The notes under the pieces: generated by a model
Database searches by the model: none
Told to the model about the DNA's origin: nothing
What the model saw: the letters and a program-made list of their open reading frames with translations, nothing else
Program-made: the position numbers and the translations under genes
Assembly: GCF_004402495.1 (NCBI RefSeq)
Contig: NZ_SOFH01000018.1
Location: forward strand, 248,001-312,000
DNA length: 64,000 nucleotides
Direction of reading: 5' to 3'
Source of the DNA: Cryobacterium sp. HLT2-28
GTDB lineage: Bacteria > Actinomycetota > Actinomycetes > Actinomycetales > Microbacteriaceae
Part shown: positions 46,899-54,578 of the stretch, in pieces
How positions within the stretch are numbered: position 1 is the stretch's first letter
Layout: the number at the start of each line of letters is the position of its first letter

Positions 46899-46928
46899 TT
46901 ACTGTCTGGGGCGGTAATGGTCGATAAT
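46899..46928 (+). promoter_or_regulatory. Promoter of the DUF3117 gene
   Basis: TTACTG (46899-46904) and GATAAT (46923-46928) are separated by 18 bp and lie 34 bp before the start codon. Agreement with the housekeeping sigma consensus is moderate to good, especially in the -10. Confidence 0.5.
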
Positions 46929-46961
46929 GGAAGTTCAGACGAATGAATGGAAGGGGAGTTC

Positions 46962-47138
46962 ATGGCGGCCATGAAGCCACGGACCGGAGACGGGCCAATG
47001 GAGGCTGTAAAGGAGGGGCGCCTCATCATCGTGCGTGTTCCGCTCGAAGGTGGAGGCCGACTTGTCGTCTCTGTGAACGACGCCGAGGCCAGAGAGCTTC
47101 ACGACGCCCTTGCCGGCGTGGTCCAGTCGACCGTATAG
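46962..47138 (+). CDS. DUF3117 protein
   Basis: A 58-residue protein reading MAAMKPRTGDGPMEAVKEGR and then IVRVPLEGGGRLVV, the invariant core of DUF3117, which is found in nearly all actinobacteria. It is small, beta-rich and cytoplasmic, and its role is not established. GGGGAG before ATG 46962 places the start; an ATG five codons earlier lies within the Shine-Dalgarno region and is rejected. It has its own likely promoter and a strong terminator, so it is monocistronic and probably well expressed. Confidence 0.95.
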   Translation: MAAMKPRTGDGPMEAVKEGRLIIVRVPLEGGGRLVVSVNDAEARELHDALAGVVQSTV

Positions 47139-47146
47139 CCTTATCG

Positions 47147-47182
47147 ATCGGCCGTGCAGCAGTGCTGCGCGGCCGATTTTTA
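47147..47182 (+). terminator. Intrinsic terminator after DUF3117 gene
   Basis: ATCGGCCG (47147-47154) pairs with CGGCCGAT (47170-47177), with an inner GCA/TGC pairing, followed by TTTTATT. This is a standard rho-independent terminator. Confidence 0.85.
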
Positions 47183-47242
47183 TTGCCCGGACGAGGGTGT
47201 GCGGCGGGGTTGGCCCGGACTCGTTGGCCCGGACGCGGCCGG

Positions 47243-47875
47243 TCAGGCCCGGATCTTGGTGATCTGGAGCAGGCCGTCGCCCACGGGCGTGAGGGCGCTG
47301 ATCACCGCGGTGGAACCGGCGATCTCGGCCAGGAGCGTGCGGAAGCCGGTGGCGACATCGTCGCGCTGCGCCGGGTTGGCGACCCGTCCGCGCCAGAGTG
47401 CGTGGGCGACGAGCACCGTTCCGCCCGGGCGGGCCAGGCGCAGGCCGTGCTCGACGTACTCGATCACCGATTGCGGGTCGGCGTCGACGAAGACGATGTC
47501 GTAGGAGTTCTCGTTCATCCGCGGCAGCACCTCGGCGGCCTTGCCGGTGATCAGGCGCACCCGGTTCGAGCGGATGCCGGCCTCGGCGAAGCTGGCACGC
47601 GCGTGCTGCTGGTGGTCGACCTCGGTGTCGATCGAGGTGAGGGTGGCGCCGGGCGCGCCGGTGAGCAGCCAGATCCCGGAGACGCCGGCCCCGGTGCCGA
47701 CCTCGAGGATGCTGCGGGCCCCCGTCGCGGCCGCGATCACGGCCGACTGCGCGCCGACGGCAGGGGAGATCGCGTCGATTCCCAGCTCGAGGGACTGCTG
47801 CCTGGCCCGGGCCACAGCGTCGGACTCGACGACGGAATCGTCGGAGAACTTCCAGTTCAGATCTTTGTCAGACAA
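47243..47875 (-). CDS. Class I SAM-dependent O-methyltransferase
   Basis: A 210-residue protein of the Methyltransf_3 (catechol/caffeoyl-CoA OMT-like) family. SAM-binding motif I is ILEVGTGAGVSGIWLL, followed by LTSIDTEVDHQQHAR and the metal-binding IVFVDADPQSVIEYVEH segment. The natural substrate is unknown. TTG 47875 is preferred as start because GGAG lies six bases upstream and the protein then begins SDKDLNWKF; TTG 47881 lies too close to that site. In M. tuberculosis the equivalent gene, as I recall it (Rv1220c), neighbours sigE; here tatB follows directly on the other strand. Confidence 0.88.
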   Translation of the reverse strand: MSDKDLNWKFSDDSVVESDAVARARQQSLELGIDAISPAVGAQSAVIAAATGARSILEVGTGAGVSGIWLLTGAPGATLTSIDTEVDHQQHARASFAEAGIRSNRVRLITGKAAEVLPRMNENSYDIVFVDADPQSVIEYVEHGLRLARPGGTVLVAHALWRGRVANPAQRDDVATGFRTLLAEIAGSTAVISALTPVGDGLLQITKIRA

Positions 47876-47961
47876 GCGCAACTCCAGTTGGTGATTGGGT
47901 CCAGCCTAAGGCCGGGTCCGCTCTGGTCGGGGGAGGCCTCGCCGGGGGTTATTCTGAGGGA

Positions 47962-48354
47962 ATGTTTGGTCTGACGTTCGAGAAGATCCTCCTGATCGGG
48001 ATCGTCGCCGTCTTCCTGCTCGGACCGGAGAAACTCCCGCACTACGCGGCCCAGCTGGCGCGCCTGGTGAAGCAACTCCGCGACATGGCGAACGGGGCCA
48101 AGGAGCGCATGCGCGACGAGATGGGCCCCGAGTTCGACGACGTCGACTGGAAGAAACTCGACCCGCGACAGTACGACCCGCGCCGCATCATCCGTGAGGC
48201 ACTGATCGACGACGACGGAGCGGTGAAGGACCAGTCGGCGACGGTGACCCGGGCCGGCCCGAACCCCGACGGCGCGTACCTGCAGCGCAAGCGCGCCCGC
48301 GAGGCGGCCCTCGCCGCGGCGCAGCCCGCACCGTTCGACTCCGAAGCCACCTGA
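47962..48354 (+). CDS. tatB: Sec-independent protein translocase TatB
   Basis: The 130-residue TatB has the expected single N-terminal membrane helix (FEKILLIGIVAVFLLGPEKLPHYA, residues 6-29) with the GPE/KLP turn, an amphipathic helix (LARLVKQLRDMANGAKERMRDEM) and a charged disordered tail. Together with TatC it receives twin-arginine precursors such as EfeB in this window. TATTCT at 47950-47955 lies seven bases before the ATG, pointing to a leaderless mRNA. It converges with the IclR gene after six bases. Confidence 0.9.
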   Translation: MFGLTFEKILLIGIVAVFLLGPEKLPHYAAQLARLVKQLRDMANGAKERMRDEMGPEFDDVDWKKLDPRQYDPRRIIREALIDDDGAVKDQSATVTRAGPNPDGAYLQRKRAREAALAAAQPAPFDSEAT

Positions 48355-48360
48355 CCTCGG

Positions 48361-49128
48361 CTACGCGCTGAACGTGGTCCGGGCCCCGGCGCCGAGCTGA
48401 TGCGCGAGGGCGGTCGCGGCATCCCGGAGTTGGTGGGTGATCGCCTCCAGCCCGGAGTCGAGGCGGTCGCCGGAGACGGTGACGGCCAGGGCAGCGATCA
48501 CGCCGGGCGCGCGCACCGGAACGGCGACACAGGAATGCCTCAGCCGGTACGCTTCCCGGTCGGCGGTGGATTCGGCTCCGCGCTGGAGATGGTTCAGCAC
48601 GACGCGCCGGCTGGAGCCCAGGCGCGGGGTGAACCGCACCTGCGGGTGCCGGGTGAGGTACTCGGCCCGCTGTTCGCGGCTCAGCTGGGCCAGGATCTGC
48701 CTGCCGAGGGCGGTCGCGTGGGCGCCGTCGGCCAGCCCGGACCAGAGTTCCGGCCGGGGGGCCCCGGTCTGGTCGACGATGTCGATCAGCCTCACATCTC
48801 CGCCGCTGAACCGGGCCAGGTACGCCGTCGCATCCTGTTCCTCCGCGACGCGCCGCAGGGTCTGCCGCACCCGGGCCAGGAAGACCCCGGCGTGGTCCGC
48901 GCCGCGCAGGCTCGGGAAGCGATGGCCGAGCACCAGCCCGTCGGGCTCGGCGGCCAGGTACCCCTCGTGCACCAGGGTGCGGGTGAGGTTGTAGGCCGTG
49001 CCGAGGCTGAGCCCCGCCGCGTTCGCGACGGCCTTGACCGGCAGCGGCCGGGCGGCGGTGGCGACGATGTCGACCAGCTTCAACGCGCGCTGCACGGAGG
49101 AAATGAGGGTCTGGCGATCCTGTGGCAT
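48361..49128 (-). CDS. IclR family transcriptional regulator
   Basis: A 255-residue regulator. The winged helix-turn-helix is residues about 10-70 (SSVQRALKLVDIVATAARPLPVKAVANAAGLSLGTAYNLTRTLVHEGYL), and the C-terminal effector domain follows with LGRQILAQLSREQRAEYL and the late VAVPVRAPGVIAALAVTVSGDRL. IclR proteins usually sense small aromatic or organic acids. The nearest candidate target is the aldehyde dehydrogenase gene 1 kb away, but no operator was found. GGGAG six bases upstream marks ATG 49128. Confidence 0.9.
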   Translation of the reverse strand: MPQDRQTLISSVQRALKLVDIVATAARPLPVKAVANAAGLSLGTAYNLTRTLVHEGYLAAEPDGLVLGHRFPSLRGADHAGVFLARVRQTLRRVAEEQDATAYLARFSGGDVRLIDIVDQTGAPRPELWSGLADGAHATALGRQILAQLSREQRAEYLTRHPQVRFTPRLGSSRRVVLNHLQRGAESTADREAYRLRHSCVAVPVRAPGVIAALAVTVSGDRLDSGLEAITHQLRDAATALAHQLGAGARTTFSA

Positions 49129-49287
49129 CTGGCTCCCGCACGGGTGACTATTCGAAACAGGATAGACAGGGGGATCAGAACCGGATAGGGGTTGCGTGGG
49201 AGGAATCCCGGGGACGCCTGGCCGCGGTCACACATCTCCACCGCGGTGGAATCCCGGGGCGCTACGCTGAAGCCAGGGAAGGTGCCG

Positions 49288-50214
49288 ATGACGAACAAAC
49301 CCGTGACGGTCAAGCGTATGAACAAGGCGCTGTACGAGGCGGAGCTCCGCCGCCTGCAAACCGACCTGGTGTCGATGCAGCAGTGGGTCAAGGAATCGGG
49401 GGCCCGGGTCGTGGTGATCTTCGAGGGCCGGGACGCGGCCGGCAAGGGTTCCGCGATCAAACGGGTCACCGAGTACCTCAACCCGCGCAGCGCCCGGATC
49501 GTGGCCCTGCCGATCCCGACCGAGCGGCAGCGCGGCCAGTGGTATTTCCAGCGGTACGTGGAGCACCTGCCGTCCACGGGCGAGATCGTGCTGATGGACC
49601 GGTCCTGGTACAACCGCGCCGGGGTCGAACGCGTGATGAGTTACTGCACGCCCGACGAGTACCGCCGGTTCCTGCACCAGGCGCCCCTGTTCGAGCGGAT
49701 GCTGGTCGAGGACGGCATCCTGCTGGTCAAGTACTGGTTCTCGGTGTCCGACCATGAGCAGGAGGCTCGGTTCCGGTCGCGGCAGAAGGACCCGATGCGC
49801 CGGTGGAAGCTGTCCGAGACCGACCTGCTGTCGATCACGAAATGGGTCGATTACTCCAAGGCGAAGGATGAAATGTTCGTGCACACCGACATTCCCGAGG
49901 CGCCGTGGTGGGTGATCGAGAGCGACGACAAGCGCGCAGCCCGCCTGAACATGATCAACCACCTGCTGTCGATCGTGCCGTACGAGCACCGAGAGCCGCC
50001 GGCCGTGAAGATCCCGCACCGGCCGACCGGGTCGGACTACGAGCGGCCGCCGCGCGAGCTGAACCGCCCGGTGCGGGACCATGCGGCGGACGTCGCCGTC
50101 GCCGCCGGACAGCCGAAACCGCATGGGCAGCCGAAGGTCCCCAAGGCTCCCACGGCTCCCACGGAGTCCACGGAGTCCACGGAGTCCACGGAGTCGACGG
50201 ACGCGACGCCCTAA
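49288..50214 (+). CDS. ppk2: Polyphosphate kinase 2
   Basis: A 308-residue PPK2-family enzyme that phosphorylates nucleotides using polyphosphate. Walker A is FEGRDAAGKGSAI at about 45-57, the Walker B region is LMDRSWYNRAGVERV (Asp104), and the lid module is RQKDPMRRWKLSETDL. One catalytic domain of about 250 residues suggests class I (NDP to NTP). The C-terminal tail is a Pro/Lys stretch followed by TEST repeats encoded by 9-bp DNA repeats (about 50158-50200) and is probably disordered. ATG 49288 gives the standard N-terminus. Its stop overlaps the converging dehydrogenase gene by four bases. Confidence 0.92.
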   Translation: MTNKPVTVKRMNKALYEAELRRLQTDLVSMQQWVKESGARVVVIFEGRDAAGKGSAIKRVTEYLNPRSARIVALPIPTERQRGQWYFQRYVEHLPSTGEIVLMDRSWYNRAGVERVMSYCTPDEYRRFLHQAPLFERMLVEDGILLVKYWFSVSDHEQEARFRSRQKDPMRRWKLSETDLLSITKWVDYSKAKDEMFVHTDIPEAPWWVIESDDKRAARLNMINHLLSIVPYEHREPPAVKIPHRPTGSDYERPPRELNRPVRDHAADVAVAAGQPKPHGQPKVPKAPTAPTESTESTESTESTDATP

Positions 50215-51761
50215 CGCCGGCGGAGGGTCTTCAGCGCGCGGGCCAGGACCAGCATCGGGCCGGTCAGAGCCTCGAACTCGCGCCCGGTCCGGGGCAGCTG
50301 GAGCAGGCCGGTCGCCCGGGAGATGGTGATCGCGTCCACGAACCGGAGCAGGCCCTCCGGGCCGTTCCTCCGTCCGAGACCGGACTGCTTGAGCCCGCCC
50401 ATCGGCGCGGCGACCGAGGAGAACGACCCGCGGTAGCCCTCGTTCACGTTCACGCTGCCGGCCTCGATCGCCCCGGCCAGTCGCAGGCCGCGCCGGGTCG
50501 AGCCGGAGAACACGGAGGCGTTGAGGCCGAACTCGCTGTCGTTGGCGGCGAGGATCGCCTCCTGCTCCGTGTCGAAGACCGAGACCGCGACCACCGGTCC
50601 GAACGTCTCTGAGGCGAAGCAGTCCATCGCCGCGGTGACGCCGGTGAGCACGGTCGGTTCGAAGAAGAACGGTCCGAGGTCGGGACGCGCCCGACCGCCC
50701 GCCTCGATCGACGCTCCCTTCGCGACGGCGTCCTCGACGTGCGCCCGCACGCGCTCCAGCTGGGCAGGGGAGGTGAGCGAACCGACATCCGCGGAATGGT
50801 CGAAGCCGGCGCCGAGGCGGAGGGCGCCGGTGACCCGGCTGAACTCGCGCAGGAACTCCGCGGCGACGCCGCGCTGCACGTAGATGCGCTCGATCGACAC
50901 GCAGAGCTGGCCCATCGCCGAGAAGCAGGCATTGGCGGCGTCGGCGGCGGCGCGGGCCGGGTCGACGTCGTCGAGCACGATCAGCGGGTTGTTCCCGCCG
51001 AGTTCCAGCGACACCCCGGTCAGCTTGCCGGCCGCCTGGACGGCGACCCGGCGCCCGGTCGCGGTCGACCCGGTGAAGCAGACGTAGTCGGCCTCCTCGG
51101 TGACGGCGGTGCCGATGACGGCACCCTCGCCGGTGACGACGGCCCACAGCCCGGCCGGGACTCCGGCGTTGATAAACGCCCGGCGGAGGGCGAGGATGCT
51201 CAGCGCGCCCTGGTCGTCGGCCTTCTGCACCACGCCGCAGCCGGCGGCGAGGGCGGGGACGACGTCCATCGCGGCGAGGCTGAGCGGGTAGTTCCACGGC
51301 GTGATCACCCCGGCCACCCCCTTGGGCCGGTAGCGCACCCGGGTGGTCACCACGAGAGGCAGGGCCGAGTGGCGGCGGCCCCCGCGGAGCACCCCACGGG
51401 CGGCGAGGGCGTTGAACCGGGTGACCCCGGCGGCCTGGAAGACCTCCTCGAACGCCTGGCCGCGGGTCTTGCCGGTCTCCGACTGCACCGCGTCCTGGAG
51501 CAGCCCGGCGCGGTCGAGGAGCAGGTCGTGGGCGCGCAGCAGCACCCGGCGGCGGTGCGCGAACCCGGCGCGCGACCAGGCGAGCTGGGCCAGCCGGGCG
51601 CTGGCGTAGGCATCCTGCACGTCCCGGGGGCTGCTCCGCGGCAGCTCGTGCAGCACCTCACCGGTGAACGGCATGGTCACCGGCACGGTGGTTCCGGTGC
51701 TGGCGATGATGTCGCGGTGGGCGTCGGCGATGAACGACGGGGACAGCGGGGAGGCGGACAT
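50211..51761 (-). CDS. Aldehyde dehydrogenase, likely succinate-semialdehyde dehydrogenase
   Basis: The 516-residue NAD(P)-dependent aldehyde dehydrogenase has the cofactor motif FTGSTATGRRVA, catalytic Glu in LELGGNNPLIV and catalytic Cys in FSAMGQLCVSIERIYV. VITPWNYPLSLAAMDVVPALAAGC is standard. The pattern (QLCVS, GGNNP) matches actinobacterial succinic-semialdehyde dehydrogenases of the GabD2 type, used in GABA degradation or an alternative TCA route; substrate certainty is moderate. No GABA transaminase is nearby. Start 51761 agrees with family length. Confidence 0.82.
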   Translation of the reverse strand: MSASPLSPSFIADAHRDIIASTGTTVPVTMPFTGEVLHELPRSSPRDVQDAYASARLAQLAWSRAGFAHRRRVLLRAHDLLLDRAGLLQDAVQSETGKTRGQAFEEVFQAAGVTRFNALAARGVLRGGRRHSALPLVVTTRVRYRPKGVAGVITPWNYPLSLAAMDVVPALAAGCGVVQKADDQGALSILALRRAFINAGVPAGLWAVVTGEGAVIGTAVTEEADYVCFTGSTATGRRVAVQAAGKLTGVSLELGGNNPLIVLDDVDPARAAADAANACFSAMGQLCVSIERIYVQRGVAAEFLREFSRVTGALRLGAGFDHSADVGSLTSPAQLERVRAHVEDAVAKGASIEAGGRARPDLGPFFFEPTVLTGVTAAMDCFASETFGPVVAVSVFDTEQEAILAANDSEFGLNASVFSGSTRRGLRLAGAIEAGSVNVNEGYRGSFSSVAAPMGGLKQSGLGRRNGPEGLLRFVDAITISRATGLLQLPRTGREFEALTGPMLVLARALKTLRRR

Positions 51762-51784
51762 CCGGCCAGTCTAGGCCGCGGCAC

Positions 51785-52798
51785 TCAGTAGCCGCAGCGG
51801 TCGGCGATCCAGGCGTAGAGCCGGGCGCGCAGCGCATCATCGACGGCCAGGTCCCAGTCTCCGGCGCGCTCCGGGGAGCCGGGCCCGGCCGTGACGCGCA
51901 CGGTGAGCGGGAACACGGTGCCGCGTTTGTCCTCGGCGACGGCGTGCGGGTCGCAGCGGGTCGGGCGCAGGCCCAGCGCGACCCGGGTCGGCGGCGTGGC
52001 CGCGTCCACGGTCAGCCCGAGCGGCCAGTCGAGCCCGTCTGCGGAGGCGAGGAGCGGCGTCGAGCCTGCCCGGTCGACGGTGACGGCGCCCGGCGCGCCG
52101 GTCGGGGTGAGCGTGAGGTCGAGCCAGGCGGCGGAGGCCGGCCCCGCGCCGTCGACGCGGAGCTCCGGGGCCACATCGATGCGGAGCAGCCGGGTCAGCG
52201 CGCCGGCCAGGCAGTCCTCGCCCTCGATCCGGTCGAGGGCCCCGGTGTCGTCCGTCGCGGGCACCGTCGCTGTGCTGGTGCTGGTGCTGGTGCCGGCGCC
52301 GGCACCCGGCTCGGCCCAGGCGAGGGTGACCGTGTCCGTCGGTGTCGGCATCAGTGCCGGCGGCAGCAGTGTCGGTGTCGGTTGCGGCGGTGTCGGTGAC
52401 GTCGCTGCCGGCGACGGCGCGCAGACGGCGGCGGCCAGGCGCACCCGCAGATCGCGGGTCAGTCCCGGTTCGAGCCGCAGCCCGCCGGACCAGCCTGCTG
52501 CGGCGGTGAACCGGCTGGAATCGAAACGGGCGGAGCGCAGGTCGAGCGGCGCCCGGGCGGCATTGCTGACGCTGAGCTCGAGCACCCGGTCTGCGTAATC
52601 GAACCGGGTCTGGTAGATCCGCACGGTCACACCGGGCGGCAGGCCGGCCGGGGCGGCAACCGGGGTCGCACCCGTGATGGTCGGCGTTCCGGGCCGGTCG
52701 GGCGCGCTCACGCAACCGGACGTGCCGGCGAGGAGGCCGGCGAGCAGCAGCAGCACCGGCATCCGGGTGGACACCAGGGGCCGACGGCGCTCTGGCAC
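51785..52798 (-). CDS. Secreted lipoprotein, unknown function
   Basis: A 337-residue predicted lipoprotein: hydrophobic MPVLLLLAGLLAG, then lipobox TSGC with Cys about residue 29. The first domain is beta-rich (VTVRIYQTRFDYADRVLELSVSN), the middle is a low-complexity Pro/Thr stretch with a short Ser-Thr repeat (TSTSTSTATV), and the C-terminal domain holds cysteines (RCDPHAVAEDKRG, DRCGY). The GTG at 52798 starts it three bases after the mrp stop, so it is probably the last gene of the mrp operon. I do not recognise a family. Confidence 0.7.
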   Translation of the reverse strand: MPERRRPLVSTRMPVLLLLAGLLAGTSGCVSAPDRPGTPTITGATPVAAPAGLPPGVTVRIYQTRFDYADRVLELSVSNAARAPLDLRSARFDSSRFTAAAGWSGGLRLEPGLTRDLRVRLAAAVCAPSPAATSPTPPQPTPTLLPPALMPTPTDTVTLAWAEPGAGAGTSTSTSTATVPATDDTGALDRIEGEDCLAGALTRLLRIDVAPELRVDGAGPASAAWLDLTLTPTGAPGAVTVDRAGSTPLLASADGLDWPLGLTVDAATPPTRVALGLRPTRCDPHAVAEDKRGTVFPLTVRVTAGPGSPERAGDWDLAVDDALRARLYAWIADRCGY

Positions 52799-52801
52799 GG
52801 G

Positions 52802-53971
52802 CTACCTCGGGGAGATGCCCAGGCTGCGGCCGGACAACCCGCGGGCGCGGGTGGCGAGCCGGTCGGCGACGGCCTGGATGGCGATGGCCGCCGGGTCGAG
52901 CGGATCGCCCAGCACGACCGGCAGCCCGGTGTCGCCGCCGCTGCGCAACGGCACGCTGAGCGGCACCTGGGCGAGCAGCGGCACGGGGGACTCCTGGCCC
53001 GCGCCGAGCCGGCGGGCCACCTCGGCGCCGCCGCCGGAGCCGAAGATGTCCAGGACGGTGCCGTCGGGCTGCACGATCCCGGCCATGTTCTCGATCACGC
53101 CGTAGATCGTCTGCCCGGTCTGCCTGGCCACCACGCCGCTGCGTTCGGCGATGTCGGCGGCGGCCGGCTGCGGGGTGGTGACGACGATGACGTCGGCCTG
53201 GGGGAGCAGCTGGCCGACCGAGATGGCCACGTCGCCGGTGCCCGGCGGCAGGTCGAGCAGCAGGATGTCGAGGTCGCCGAAGTACACCTCGGTGAGGAAC
53301 TGGTTGATCGTGCGGTGCAGCATCGGGCCGCGCCAGGCGACGGCCACGGAGGAGTCGTCGACGAACATGCCGATCGAGATGACCTTCACGTCGAAGGCGA
53401 TCGGCGGCAGGATCATGTCGCCGACCTGGGTGGGCTTGACCGCGGTGCCCTTCTCGCTGCCGGGAGCCGGCGGCCCGACCAGGCCGAGCAGCCCGGGGAT
53501 GGAGAACCCGTAGACATCCGCGTCGACGACGCCGACCCGGAGTCCCCGCGCCGCGAGCGCGACGGCGAGGTTCGCGGTGATCGTGGACTTGCCGACGCCG
53601 CCCTTGCCGCTGGTGATGGCGTAGACCCGGGTCAGCGAGTCAGGCCCGAACTGGCTGGTGCGCGCGCCCTGGCCGCCGCGAAGCTTCTCGGTCATGGCGC
53701 GGCGCTGCTCGCGGGTCATCACGGTGACGTCCACGCTCACCCGGCCGGGCCCGGCGACGGACTCGGCCGCCTCACGCACGTCGCGCTCGATCTGCCGTGC
53801 CGCCGGGCAGCCGGCGATGGTCAGCCGGAGGCCGACCGTGGTGTGGCCGGCGGCATCCACCTCGACCCCCGCGACCATGTCGAGCTCGGTGATCGGGCGG
53901 CGGATCTCGGGGTCGATCACCCGGACGAGGGCGGCGAGCACCCCGTCGCGGGTGCGCTGGGCGTCACTCAC
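52802..53971 (-). CDS. mrp: Mrp/ApbC family P-loop ATPase
   Basis: A 389-residue Mrp protein. An N-terminal DUF59/MIP18 domain (residues about 5-85, with GCPAARQIERDV) is followed by the deviant Walker A SGKGGVGKST at 121-130, VDADVYGFSIPGLLG, and LLLDLPPGTGDVAISVGQLLPQADVIVVTTPQ. The C-terminal CxxC of many Mrp scaffolds is absent, as in actinobacterial homologues I know. Roles in iron-sulfur cluster delivery are known for the family. GTG 53971, overlapping the DUF1003 stop by eight bases, is preferred to a start 20 codons earlier with a low-complexity Thr run. Confidence 0.92.
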   Translation of the reverse strand: MSDAQRTRDGVLAALVRVIDPEIRRPITELDMVAGVEVDAAGHTTVGLRLTIAGCPAARQIERDVREAAESVAGPGRVSVDVTVMTREQRRAMTEKLRGGQGARTSQFGPDSLTRVYAITSGKGGVGKSTITANLAVALAARGLRVGVVDADVYGFSIPGLLGLVGPPAPGSEKGTAVKPTQVGDMILPPIAFDVKVISIGMFVDDSSVAVAWRGPMLHRTINQFLTEVYFGDLDILLLDLPPGTGDVAISVGQLLPQADVIVVTTPQPAAADIAERSGVVARQTGQTIYGVIENMAGIVQPDGTVLDIFGSGGGAEVARRLGAGQESPVPLLAQVPLSVPLRSGGDTGLPVVLGDPLDPAAIAIQAVADRLATRARGLSGRSLGISPR

Positions 53972-54578
53972 TCCGGGGACGCTCCTCACGGCGGCGTTCG
54001 GACACCGGGTCGTGGTCGTGGTCGCGCTCACCCTTGCGGGCGCGCTTGCGTTCGCGCTTGTCCTGGTCTTCGCGTTCCTCGAGGTTCTCGAGCAGCGACC
54101 GCAACTCCGCGCGGAGGAAGTCCCTGGAGGCCAGGTCCTTCATACCCAGGCGCAGCGCGACGACCTCGCGGGCGAGGTATTCGGTGTCGGCCAGGTTGCG
54201 TTCGGCGCGCTGCCGGTCCTGCTCGAACTGCACCCGGTCGCGGTCGTCCTGCCGGTTCTGCGCGAGCAGGATCATCGGCGCCGCGTAGGACGCCTGCATC
54301 GACAGGACCAGAGTCAGTGCGATGAAGCCGAGCGACACCGAGTCGAAGCGCCAGGCCGCGGGAGCCAGTGTGTTCCAGGCGATCCAGCCGACGGCGAAGA
54401 AGGTCAGGCCGAGCAGGAACCACGGGGTGCCCATGCCCCGGGCGATGGCCTCGGTGAACCGGCCGAACCGGTCGCTGCTCGGTCGGTTGCGGTCGCGGGT
54501 GCGCTTTCGGCCCAGGGCGGCCGTGCGGAGGCCCTTGGGCGAGTCGAGACGGAGATCCGATCGGTTAGCTCGGGCCAT
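53964..54578 (-). CDS. DUF1003 membrane protein
   Basis: The 204-residue protein has a basic N-terminus, two transmembrane helices (TPWFLLGLTFFAVGWIAWN and FIALTLVLSMQASYAAPMIL) and the DUF1003 hallmark AAPMILLAQNRQDDRDR. A long charged coiled-coil tail rich in Arg, Glu, Lys and Asp follows (RRAERNLADTEYL onward). The function is unknown. It overlaps the upstream CBS-domain gene by 14 bp and the downstream mrp by eight, so all are in one tightly coupled operon. I recall the same trio near Rv1229c-Rv1233c in M. tuberculosis. Confidence 0.92.
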   Translation of the reverse strand: MARANRSDLRLDSPKGLRTAALGRKRTRDRNRPSSDRFGRFTEAIARGMGTPWFLLGLTFFAVGWIAWNTLAPAAWRFDSVSLGFIALTLVLSMQASYAAPMILLAQNRQDDRDRVQFEQDRQRAERNLADTEYLAREVVALRLGMKDLASRDFLRAELRSLLENLEEREDQDKRERKRARKGERDHDHDPVSERRREERPRSE

